Origin: Codonopsis lanceolata
Taxonomy: Eukaryota; Streptophyta; Magnoliopsida; Asterales; Campanulaceae
Length of the DNA: 64,000 nt
Direction of reading: 5' to 3'
NCBI GenBank assembly: GCA_013146195.2
Contig: CM028379.1
Span: 159,246,437 to 159,310,436 of the forward strand
In this document: positions 34,101-43,539 of the stretch, piece by piece
Layout: every line of letters starts with the position of its first letter
Numbering within the stretch: the first letter of the stretch is position 1
Position numbers and translations under genes: made by a program
The notes under the pieces: model-generated
Database searches by the model: none
Told to the model about the DNA's origin: nothing
What the model saw: the letters and a program-made list of their open reading frames with translations, nothing else

Positions 34101-35763
34101 GGTCTCTAAACTATTCCAAAACTCTGCATTTCGTCCCTCTATTTTTTTGGTATACGTTTGGTCCCTCAATTCGATATTTTTAGTCAATTCTCTCTTCCTA
34201 TCGTTACCGTTACTAAAAAATTTAACATTGGCTAACTTTTCAAAATATCCAAACTATAAGGAGTTAATGTGTCAATTGAAAAATGAGTCATCTTCAACCT
34301 TGGAATTGGAATTCAAACATATTTGGGTTCCCACGAAACATGTACCAAATTGGAATTCAATATATCAGGTCTGCCATAGTTTTAACAATCAAAAGCTTCA
34401 TCAACAAATGAGGAAGACCTAAGCTTGTAAAGGGGGTAATACTTTTCATCTCTCACCCAGTACCCCGCATACATATCACAACTATTATTCACTCATTTCA
34501 ATATCTTCTTCTTCATAACAACTAGCAGTTGGTCCTTCTTCTCAGCAAATGACTCATTCCTAGCAATTGGGTATTGCTCTAAGTCAACGGTTTGTTACTA
34601 TTTATTTATTTATTTTGTCAAGTTGTGAACACAGAAAGTTTTCCTGGGGAATTAGAGAGCGCCTTGCGCTAGAGACGGAGGTCTGGAAAAGATGTGCGGA
34701 TTGGAGACGAGAGTGAAGTCAGTTGCTATGGTGGGCAGAGATGATGCCGAGATGAAAGAGAAGTGAGAGAAAGATGTCTGGGGTTGATCGTGGTCGGATC
34801 TTGAAGAAGGGGCAGCGATGGGCTTGCTTCTGTAGATCTGGGGCGAGAACGAAAAGGGATGGAAAGATCTGAACTCGGGTTTGGGAGATCGACGTGCTGG
34901 AGTTGGAGCGCCGAAGATGGAGAGGGGAAGAACGAGAGAGATCGAGCGTGAGAGATGAGGGAGAGAGAGAAAGCGCTGGTCGACTTGCTTCTGTAGATCT
35001 GGGGCGAGAACGGAAGTAAATGATGTTAGGATTTACAGATCTGAGTGGTTGGGTCTGAATCATGTGATGGTGGAAGGAAGGGGGAGGTGATAAGGCGGTT
35101 GACGGTGTCATCTGTGTATGTGATTAGGAGTGGAGAGAGGTCGATGACAACCTCTTTATCGGAAGACATGGTGACTCTGATTAGTGAGGAGAATGAGTGT
35201 ACATTTTCAAGGGGAGAGTCATTGCCGGTTAGTTTGTGATGCCGCGATTAGTTTGTTGACTTTGTGATTTCGAGGAGAATGATGTACATTTTTGATTTGC
35301 GATGCCACGGTTAGTTTGTGATTTTCGGCGGCGTTTGAGGATGGGGTAAAGGCGTGAAGAAGAACATGGGGACTGCCTACCGCCTCAATTGAAGATCGAG
35401 CAAGAAGACTTTCTGAATTGTCTTAGAAGGTAAGGTCCCCCATCACGCAAACGTTCAACGCAACCAGACTATACCGAAATATCAAACTCTTCCAAGATGG
35501 AATCTCGACGCTGGTCGTACCCTGGAAGTTGAGGATGAAACCCTGTTTGAATTCCACTTCCAAGGTTGAAGATGACTCATTTTTCAATTTGACACATTAA
35601 TTCCCTATAGTTTGAATATTTTGAAAAGTTAGTCAATGTTAAATTTGTTAGTAACGGTAACGGTAGGAGGGGGCAATTGACCAAAAAAATCGAATTGAAT
35701 GACCAAACGCATACACAAAAAATAGAGGGACGAAATGCAGAGTTTTAGGATAGTTCTTGGACC
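34101..35763. mobile_element. TIR element of 1.66 kb with ~240-bp inverted repeats carrying a host gene fragment
   Basis: The left end GGTCTCTAAACTATTCC and right end (reverse complement) GGTCCAAGAACTATCC are followed by the shared aaaactctgcatttcgtccc. The inverted similarity extends to about 34330 and 35535. The GC-richer interior (34620-35500) differs sharply from the AT-rich surroundings. It holds a direct repeat cttctgtagatctggggcga at about 34825 and 34988, tandem gttagtttgtgatgc words at 35228-35320, and a carboxylesterase-like start. No transposase. I could not fix the target duplication, so the superfamily is uncertain (Mutator-like is most likely by TIR length). Confidence 0.6.
35091..35169 (-). 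pseudogene. Captured 5' end of a carboxylesterase-like (CXE, alpha/beta-hydrolase) gene
   Basis: On the minus strand an ATG at 35169, preceded by a leader-like sequence, starts MSSDKEVVIDLSPLLITYTD and continues DTVNRLI before similarity ends. Plant class I carboxylesterases of the GID1-like family commonly start with E-V/I-x-x-D-x-S-P-F/L-L-x-x-Y-x-D-G-x-V-x-R-L. Only the first ~26 codons are there and no catalytic motif is present. The match is short; identity is tentative. Confidence 0.42.
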
Positions 35764-36118
35764 AAATAATTATTTAATCATAATTATTTCAAACATTAAT
35801 CCAAAAAATTAGGGCTAAATGCACCATTAGTCCTTCAACTTTGGTCAAATCCATCATCATTCCCCTAACTTCAAAAGTGATCACCATTGACCAAACATCG
35901 TCCTTTTTGTTCACCTCTAGTCCCTAGTTCTAACGTCGTTAGTGTATTGCCGTTAAGTGAGCATGTATCACACACATGCACAAAAATTGACGGCAAAACA
36001 GACTTTTTAATTTCAAATAAGGGGTCAGTTAGTTATCATCATCAAAACAGATGATCATGGATAACATTATCAAAATAAGAGGGTCAATTAAAAATTTTAA
36101 TGCCTAGTTCATCTTTAC

Positions 36119-36310
36119 CTAAACTCCCTCTCGATCTCTGCCGTCGGCCTCACCCCTCCCGATCTCTGCCGCGTCATCTCCATGTGCCCTCAAGTCCTCT
36201 CTTCCCTTCTCCCTAACATCATCTCCCTCTTTACCTTCCTCCTCCGCGAAGCCCACTTCTCCGGCCACCAACTCCGTTGCGTCATCCATGCTTGTCAAGG
36301 CTTTCGCGAT
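36119..36310 (+). pseudogene. Captured mTERF-like gene fragment
   Basis: In one plus-strand frame the sequence reads LTPPDLCRVISMCPQVLSSL, then LPNIISLFTFLLREAHF and SGHQLRCVIHACQGF. The D-L-x-R-V/I-x-x-M-C-P-x-V/I-L module, followed about 20 residues later by F-T/D-F-L and a second R-x-V-I-x-x-C, is the repeat pattern of plant mTERF proteins, which act on organellar nucleic acids. C- and G-rich third positions contrast with the AT-rich neighbourhood. No start codon and no complete domain. Confidence 0.45.
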
Positions 36311-36393
36311 GAGCAATCGCCCATTAGAAGATGGATCCTGTGTACGCATTCTGATCTCATTCGATAACTTTGCAGGCACATGTAACCTCAAAA

Positions 36394-36650
36394 ACCTAGA
36401 AATACAATATAAGCGAGAAACGTGGTGAAGTAAATCGTTGAAAGCTGAGTCAAGTTGGTGGGAAGGTAATCCTTAACGCCACTAGTGTCTAGGTTGTATA
36501 ATTCAGTGTAGATGTCCATGATGACTTGTGATTCCGGTGCGCAGTTGGCGAAGAAGAGGGAGTATTCATTGGGTAAGGTGACCGGGAAGGATTCGTTCGC
36601 GGAGGAGAACGGTGATGGGGAGAGGTCGCGGAAGCTGAAGAGGAAGGTGA
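36394..36650 (-). pseudogene. Captured lung-seven-transmembrane receptor-like fragment
   Basis: The minus-strand frame reads FRDLSPSPFSSANESFPVTL, then PNEYSLFFANCAPESQVIMD and a short spacer leading to KDYLPTNLTQLSTIYF and FLAYIVFLGF, then a stop. The N-E-Y-S-L-F-F-A-N-C motif, the K-D-Y-L-x-x-x-x-T-Q-L-x-x-x-Y/F-F stretch and the start of a membrane helix match the luminal domain to first helix junction of plant GPR107-like 'lung seven transmembrane' proteins. It runs opposite to the mTERF-like piece. Confidence 0.55.
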
Positions 36651-36824
36651 TAAAGTGGGAGTTAAATTTTTCACATGGCCCCCTTATTTGTATGATGTTA
36701 TCACTTTTGAAGTTAAAGGACTGATGATGGATTTGACCAAAATTCAAGGACTAATGGTGCATTTAGCCCAAAAAATTCATTCATATAGTCAATCACTTTG
36801 ATTAGGATTGGGTTGAGATAAATA

Positions 36825-37105
36825 GGCCAAATTAAAAATTTCCTCGCGAAGTATACATCGAATCCCAGATCACTACCCAACATAATTTTATTCCAATTTA
36901 GTACTTGATGTTGCCATTTGTGTCAAATAGCTACCTAGGGTCTAACTAAGTGTGCCTGAATTAACGTTTTTTCACTAACAAAAGTTGGCCCTAGGTAGCT
37001 ATTTGGCACAAATGGTAACATCAGTACCAAATTGACACAAACCTTATGTTGGATAGTGATCTAGGATTGAGTGTATACTTTCGGGGAAAAAATTTTAATT
37101 TGGCC
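36825..37105. mobile_element. Mutator-type MITE with perfect 9-bp target duplication
   Basis: Almost a complete inverted repeat: the left end GGCCAAATTAAAAATTT and right end (reverse complement) GGCCAAATTAAAATTTT run on for about 120 bp each. It is flanked by agataaata at 36816-36824 and 37106-37114, identical. Non-coding, 281 bp. Confidence 0.8.
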
Positions 37106-37177
37106 AGATAAATATATATAACCTCGTACTTCTCTATCCATAGAACTTTCTACTTTGCTCTTATAAAAATGGAGGCA

Positions 37178-37312
37178 AAAACTTGGGTAATACGGATTTA
37201 CGTATTTTTTCGTAAGATGAATTATAATTATCCGATCCACCGTGTATTAGTAGGTTGAGCTGTAAAAGAATAGAATTCCGTCTTACGAATTAAAATCTGT
37301 AAGACGATGATG
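37178..37312. repeat. MITE copy, GTAAGACGG family
   Basis: Has ttttttcgtaagatgaatta, the core aggttgagctgtaaaagaa and the end aatctgtaagacgatgatgc. Confidence 0.5.
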
Positions 37313-38507
37313 CCCAAAAATGAATTGAACTTAAAATTCTTTCTTTAACCTTCTATAGATATCTCCCCAATATAGTTTGTCAATGTTACCCAAATTAGCA
37401 GTGTAGTTCTTGAAAGTGACAAGAAAGTGAGGGGCAAAAGAAAATCAGTGTGCCATTTTAGTAATAAACAACAAAATGAAAAAGAGAAATGGTCAAATGG
37501 GGTTGACCTAAAATCAGCCATTTACCAAAGCAGGAGTGGATTTTAACTGTCAAAAAGTGAAATACTGCTATTATAAGGCATCTTGACTCCTTGTATAGCT
37601 TGCAATGGCGGCATTTAACAGTCTCAGTTCTGGGCCATTTGTGGCAAGTTGTAACTGTCAATTGCTGAAAAAGAGCACTTTTATATTTGCCAAAAACGGT
37701 TACTTGTAGTTGTAAATGAGTAAACATTTATCACACATACTATTCGTGGAAACCCTTCTCATCAGTACCCTTCCCCACTCCACTCCACCTTTTTCGGTCC
37801 CATTTTTATATAGCAGACCAATCAAAGTGCTAGATTAACAAATCTCTTGATGGAGAGCCACTAATAAAGTCAAGGAAATGATCTGTTGTTTTTGGACTGG
37901 GAATGAGATGCAATTGTGGGCCAGAGTATATATATATATATATATTAAAATCGGAGAGGTATTAATTAATGTAGTATAAGCATATTGAATTTAATTACAG
38001 TTTCATGTTGCAATAATGGAGCTGTCGTGCATCACATGAATTTTAGGAATCTAGGTATCAACCCAAAGCTCACCCTAACCTACATGTGCTTATTCCCAAA
38101 TTAATTAGGTTGCTCCAACATATTAAACTTTTATATATATGAGTTTAATATATTGCTTTCTCCAATACATGATTCAAGTTGGTTTGGCTTGAGTGAAGAT
38201 TTGAGCTAAACACAGTTGGATTTGCCTCGATGCAAGTCCCATAAGTTAGCGGTTTCGTTTTCTAGCAAGCGAGCACATCTTCAATGGTGAGGTTTATAGA
38301 GATATGATCGGATCATTCAAAAATCTTATCATTGTGGAAGATTCATAAAGAATGAGTGGTTTATAGAGAAGAAAAAAAGGGAAAAAGAAATAAAAGTGAA
38401 GCTCAATATTAAAACATCTTTGTCGTAATTTGAGTTTACCATTATGGAGAAAAAACTGTGAAGAGATAAGTATTTTACTTTTGATGTGACACATAAAAAA
38501 CTATAAA

Positions 38508-38512
<5 letters not shown>
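37313..38512. other. Gene-free region
   Basis: AT-rich with a short (TA)n at about 37929. No supported gene on either strand; the minus-strand frame at 37458-37727 lacks domain-like content. Confidence 0.4.

Positions 38513-38578
<66 letters not shown>
38513..38578. repeat. (GA)n microsatellite
   Basis: About 33 uninterrupted GA dinucleotides. Such tracts are highly variable and can also bind GAGA-binding proteins in plants; no gene is adjacent. Confidence 0.9.
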
Positions 38579-38579
<1 letters not shown>

Positions 38580-38745
38580 AACCTATGTTTGAATTGTTGG
38601 GAGAGCAACCTATGTTAGAATTGTTGGGTTATCCTACATAGGTTGTGGAAGGGGTGGATGTTTGGTTAATAAGTGTAAAGGAAAGCCTCACCCTTTCAGC
38701 TAGCTTTTGGGATGAAAAGGCCCACGAGCACCCACTCCCAGTATC

Positions 38746-40448
38746 TAATGCTGAGCTTGGTCCGGGTTGGTCCATTTTTTTGGAAAAAAATAGAAAAGAC
38801 CAATAGTCCGGTTCTCAAAAATTTAGAACCGGAACCAACCCAATAGGTGTGGGAACCAATACGTTGGTCCGTCCGAACCAATCGAAGACGACGTAACCAG
38901 GACCAAACCAATACTATGATTTCTTTACTTTTTAACTGTTTAATACAAATATATAATGAAATTTTAAAGACTTAAACTTTATAAAAAGATTAAACAAACT
39001 TCAATAAAAGACTTTTTGCAGAAGTAAAAAATTAACAATGAGTTCTATTTCAACTTTAAATAAATGAGAGCTATATTGATAAATTGCAAGGCAATAGGTG
39101 TATACAAAAAAGAATCATCAAGAACAAAGTTGTACTGGGTCGTTCTTCATTTTTATGTGTGCATTTGCACTTCTACCTTCATCTTTTTTCCATAGATCAC
39201 ATCATAATTCATAAGACTCTGCATAAGCTCGTAATATTGTTTTATTTCTTCTGTCAGAGCTTTTAAATTCAGATGTTAAGATCACTGGGCCAAGTTATGT
39301 TTCTAGCTGATGGTTGTATTTTGTAGCTTTAAGTTTTTCTCAGACTATGGAATTATGATCTTTAAGATTTATGTACGTTGTCTTTGTGTAGTGAACCTAT
39401 TTCACTTATCAATATCACTAATCATTGTTTATGTTAGGATAATATCTCTAAAGATCATAATTAGTGATATTGATATTGGGTAAACGATTTAGTTGATATG
39501 CTTATATCCCTATTATTTATGTATGTTGTGCTGTGTAGTGAACCTATTTCACTTATCATGGCAACAAGAAGAAAACATGTTCAGTATTATCTCCACCATC
39601 AAAGGATCAAAATTAGGGAGGTCAAACTCATGGTGGATTTCACCCAACAAGAAGGAAAACATCAAGGCATGAAACTGCTATATAATTTAGGATGAAGGAA
39701 AACTGCTATTCAATTTCAAGTATCATCTGCAAATACAACACATGAACATTGAACACACATGTCACAAAGCATTGAAAATAACAAAAACTAGGAGCATTGG
39801 GCAATGGACAGGAACAAATAACACACAGAGCATTGAACAAATACTCTCTATTTTATAAAATGTTTAAGATGCAATGATGGCTTTTACAAAGGCTTAAACC
39901 CTCAATCATCCAATCCATGAAGCCGGAGCAAGGCGGGAGCGGAGGAACCTTGAGGTCCTTGACCACCCATAGAGTTGTGTGTGTGAGAGAGAGAAAGAGA
40001 GGGTTCGGTACCTGTCGTCTTTGATTTACATCCCAGTGGCAGTGCGGTGGCGGCGGCGAATGGCGGATCTGAGATTCTGAAGGCTGAGAGTCAGAGATGT
40101 GAAAGAGGGAGAGAGAGACGTGAATCGGGATCCGCCTAAGGAAGGGAGGCGATTTAGGGTTGAGTCTTCGCCTTCGACTCTTCACTCTTCACTCTTCAGT
40201 CTTCGATTGAGATAGAATTTGAGGGGAGGAAGGCAGGAAGGAAGCTACTCTTCACTCTTCAGTCTTCGATTTATCGACTAGGATAGAATTTGAGGGGAGG
40301 AAGAGGAAGGCAGTAAGCTGCTCTGCCGTGGCTGCTGCATAAGTGATTAAGAGCTGAGAGCATACACAATTATATATCACACATAAAAAGTATTTATATT
40401 TTCCAATCTAGGGTTTTATTTTGTAGGTAAAAAACATTAATAAATAAG

Positions 40449-40519
<71 letters not shown>

Positions 40520-40699
40520 TGGTCCGGTCCGGTTCCAGAACCAATTTTAAAAACATAAAACCGGGACCAGACCAATTATTCGGTTCTTAAAAAATTATGG
40601 ACCAAGACCAAACCAAAAAATTGGTTCGGTCCAATTTTCATTGGTCTGGTCCGGTTCTTTGGTCTGGTCCGGTTTTTAAAAAAACTTTGCTCAGCCCTA
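38746..40699. mobile_element. hAT-like non-autonomous element (~1.95 kb)
   Basis: The right end reverse-complemented is TAGGGCTGAGCAAAG, a common plant hAT terminus. The left end is TAATGCTGAGCTTGG. Both sub-termini are crowded with ggtccggt / accggacc words in both orientations (38755-38910 and 40520-40675). The 8-bp flanks do not match well. The interior has direct repeats (gtgtagtgaacctatttcac at about 39391 and 39535; about 70 bp at 40182 and 40249) and a (TA)n tract. No transposase seen. Confidence 0.5.
40449..40510. repeat. (TA)n microsatellite
   Basis: About 30 TA dinucleotides inside the hAT-like element. Confidence 0.85.
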
Positions 40700-40825
40700 G
40701 GTACCTCAAAACATGTGGAAAGTCTATAATAGAAAGATAGGAGGAAATATCTAATGCTCCTTAGTCTCATTTTTATTGACATACTTTCTATTTTTAACTA
40801 TCTTAATTTTTTTGGTAAACTTTTA

Positions 40826-41126
40826 GGTGCCGTTTGGTAGCCAGGGTTAAAGGCAGATATGATTAATAAGCCGAGTTGTTTGATGTTTGGTACGCAATAG
40901 ATGGCCGGGACTAATAACACGAGTTATCCGGATTAAGTCATTATTGTCTCACTATTAATACCAAGGAGGAGGGTGGTATTATTAGCGCCCTCACTAAAAA
41001 AAATTGGGATTAACATTTGTAATCTCAAAATTACCCCCGATATAGAAGTAAGGATTAATAGCGAGGGCACTAATAGTACTGGGAGTAATAATACTGCTTA
41101 TCCTTGTCTGACTACCAAACAAGCCC
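40826..41126. mobile_element. Tourist-like (PIF/Harbinger) MITE
   Basis: Ends GGTGCCGTTTGGTAGCC and (reverse complement) GGGCTTGTTTGGTAGTC, flanked by TTA at 40823-40825 and 41127-41129. 301 bp, non-coding. Confidence 0.7.
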
Positions 41127-41225
41127 TTAGTGCATAGTTATTAACCAGTTTCTTGACATACTTTTACTAAACGAGGTACTCCAAGTGTTGTTTTAGAGTA
41201 ATGTACGCACACATATTGAAACATA

Positions 41226-41847
41226 GGCGAAATCACAATTGTGCCACCCAACTTTGCAACTTCTTGCAATTCGGCCAACAAATGTTTGAAAATGTTGTTT
41301 GGGTCATCCAACTTTAATTATGCTACAACCAAGCTCAATTTCAGACGGGCGTTAGCCCAGGATGTTAACTTTAATCCTCAAACTTGATTTTGGGACGACA
41401 CTTTAGAACATGCCAATCACTGCATTATTTTTTGCTAAGGAATTCTTTGAAACATATAGAAGAAACATTTCTTATAAGTTGACTCATATGAAAGCCGATG
41501 TTTTAAAATAATTTAGGGGTGGAAGTTAGTGAGTGCATGTGCAGAAGGGCAAGGAAGAAAGCATTGCAACACCTTGATGGATCAATGTATGAACATTATG
41601 CAAAGCTATGGAGTTATAAAGAAGAGTTAGAGAATAGAAATCCTGGTAGTAATGTGATTATTGAGCATGTCAACCCTACTGTGATAAGGGATATCACTTA
41701 AAGTTAATGTCCTGAGCTAACGTCCGTCTGAAATTGAGCTTGGTTGCAGTAGAACTAAAGTTGGATGACCCAAATAATATTTTCAAACATTGAACGGCTC
41801 AATTGCAAGAAGTTGCAAAATTGGATGACCTATTTGTGTGTTTTGCT
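41226..41847. mobile_element. Mutator-like deletion derivative with ~150-bp TIRs
   Basis: The inverted ends share ccaactttgcaacttcttgc-type sequence and extend through a catt/aatttcagacgg stretch for about 150 bp each. The flanks tgaaacata and aaaaacata match at 7 of 9. Unlike the Pack-MULEs here, it retains a piece of its own transposase (41519-41701). A related single TIR lies at 42290-42440. Confidence 0.68.
41519..41701 (+). pseudogene. MuDR-type transposase N-terminal fragment
   Basis: The frame starts MEVSECMCRRARKKALQHLD, then GSMYEHYAKLWSYKEELENR and a NPGS turn. The pattern C-x-R-A-R/K-K-x-A-L, followed by Y-x-x-L-W-x-Y-x-x-E-L-x-x-x-N-P-G-S, is the conserved stretch just upstream of the MULE catalytic domain. 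A few upstream residues (HMKADVLK) are readable in another frame before a stop. The DDE region is absent. Confidence 0.7.
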
Positions 41848-42289
41848 AAAAACATAATGTAAGTTGAGAAATATACCCTTAATACCTCTTATTCTTTGTG
41901 CTTGGAGTATTTAGAAATATATTTAAATTAAAGAGGAGCAGTGATCCCATTAAGAACAAAATAAAGTAATTAATAAGATTGAGACTAGGGAGAAGGTGCC
42001 AGTAAATTCGGAAAAAACATGAATTGAAATCTTCCAACAACAATTAATTTGAAATGAATTTTTTTGACACTTACTCACTCCATTTCAGGGAAAGAGTCCA
42101 CTTAGGGTTGGCGATTTGGTGGGTTGGGCTTGGTCGAAACGGGGCGTGACCGTTATGACCCAAAATTAAACGGGTTGACATGGGTTTGGTCGAAACGGGT
42201 CGGATCGTCATGGTAACTGGTCAGAGCTGGTCGACCTGTTTCAGCGCACATTTTCCATTAAAAAAACCTACATTTATATAGCAAAAAAT

Positions 42290-42440
42290 GGCAAAACACA
42301 CAAATGGGCCACCCAACTTTCCCACTTTTTGCCATTCGGCCACCGAAAGTTTGAAATATCTATCTCGGCCACCCAACTTTTGTTCTGTTGCAAGCGAGCC
42401 CATTTTCTAACGCCCGTTAGACCTGGACGTTAAATTAAGG
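42290..42440. repeat. Single Mutator-like TIR
   Basis: ggcaaaacacacaaatgggc and the next ~130 bp match the TIR of the element at 41226-41847, including the acgcccgttag word. No partner TIR seen. Confidence 0.5.
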
Positions 42441-42531
42441 GGCAAAATAGAAAGAAAAAAACGTTAAAAATGTCAAAAATATTTTAATTACTTGAAAGAT
42501 GTAAAAAGACCAAAACAACTATAAACTAATA

Positions 42532-42789
42532 CTCCCTCCGTCCCTAAATAATCGTCCTAGTTGACCCCGCGCACAGTTTAAGAAAAAATAATTGACTTGA
42601 TTATTTATATTGGTTTAATGTATAGTTTCCTTTAAAGTCCATGTGTATGTGGCTCATAATTAAAGTATGGTGAAAAAGTAAGGGTAAAGTGGTAAAAGTG
42701 ATGTTCTAAAAAGGTAAGTTTCAAACTAGACAATTATTTTGGGACGGACGAAAAAGGAAAAGAGGACGATAATTTAGGGACGGAGGGAG
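42532..42789. mobile_element. Stowaway MITE (258 bp)
   Basis: Perfectly matching ends CTCCCTCCGTCCCTAAATAA and (reverse complement) CTCCCTCCGTCCCTAAATTA with TA on both sides (42530-42531 and 42790-42791). Non-coding. Confidence 0.8.
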
Positions 42790-42942
42790 TACCTAATTCT
42801 CAATTTTTTCCATTGAACAAACCCAGAACAATCAAAATCTAAACCCAAATAAAAAACATTTATTTTCATCAAAACTCTGCAATTCCATCAAGACATGCTT
42901 ATCGAGAAAAAAAGCTAAAGCATTGTTGGTTTGAATCTATCT

Positions 42943-43131
42943 TCAGCTCTTTCTTGAGTCTACTCTCTCTCCCAAATCGTCCCTAAAATTGTTGATTTCT
43001 CCGGTGAACACAGCTCGCACAGTCGACGAGGAAGTGGCAGTCAGTTTGAGGTCCTGCAAAGCCGCATTGGTGACCTTCGTGAATTGCTGGTGGACATAGT
43101 TTGAAGTCATGCCTCTATGAATCACCACCAA
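42943..43131 (-). pseudogene. Possible retrotransposon aspartic protease fragment
   Basis: The minus-strand frame has LVVIHRGMTSNYVHQQF-like content (MVVIHRGMTSNYVHQQF), reminiscent of the retropepsin stretch V-V-x-I-D-S-G-A-T-x-N-F-V. The D-S-G triplet would be replaced by H-R-G. Weak, but it fits the nearby antisense LTR. Confidence 0.25.
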
Positions 43132-43539
43132 AATTGTTGGTGGACAGAGAATGAAAGCTGGATCTGGGACGTTGATTTGAGGGAGAGCGAACTGGGAGAT
43201 GAAAGGTCTCAGCTAGATCTGGGTGAGAAGAGGGCATGGGGTTGATGTCGCTTGGCTAGAGATGGAGCTAGCCAGACTGGTAGTGGAAAAGGATGATTGG
43301 ATCTGTGTCGTAAATTTGAGGGAGAGCGATCTGGGAGATGAGAAAGAACCATCGATGTTTGGAGAAGTCTGGCTCGCGAACAAGGGTTGTGTCGTCGTCA
43401 TCGACGGTGGAACAAATATGCATGAGGGAGGAGGAGAGAGTAAGAGTGGGGGGAAGGAGAAAACATAAGCGAAGAGGTGGCAGAGAGGGCGCCACTATTG
43501 TGGAGAATAAGGACATCTAAAAACCACAACCTCGTCGCG

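Larger units (their letters stand above)
35812..36769. mobile_element. Pack-MULE of 958 bp carrying two host gene fragments
   Basis: The left end GGGCTAAATGCACCATTAGT and right end (reverse complement) are the same for about 45 bp and similar for about 80 bp. The flanks are aaaaaatta (35803-35811) and aaaaaattc (36770-36778), 8 of 9 identical, as expected for a Mutator-type insertion. The interior is GC-richer and holds an mTERF-like piece on the plus strand and a lung-seven-transmembrane-like piece on the minus strand. Confidence 0.72.

Noticed and set aside
39498..40185. Frames within the hAT-like element near 39.5-40.2 kb as host genes
   Set aside because: Short, repeat-containing and without recognisable motifs; the minus-strand frame at 39853-40185 looks like leader or intron sequence. 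A captured fragment cannot be excluded but is not supported.
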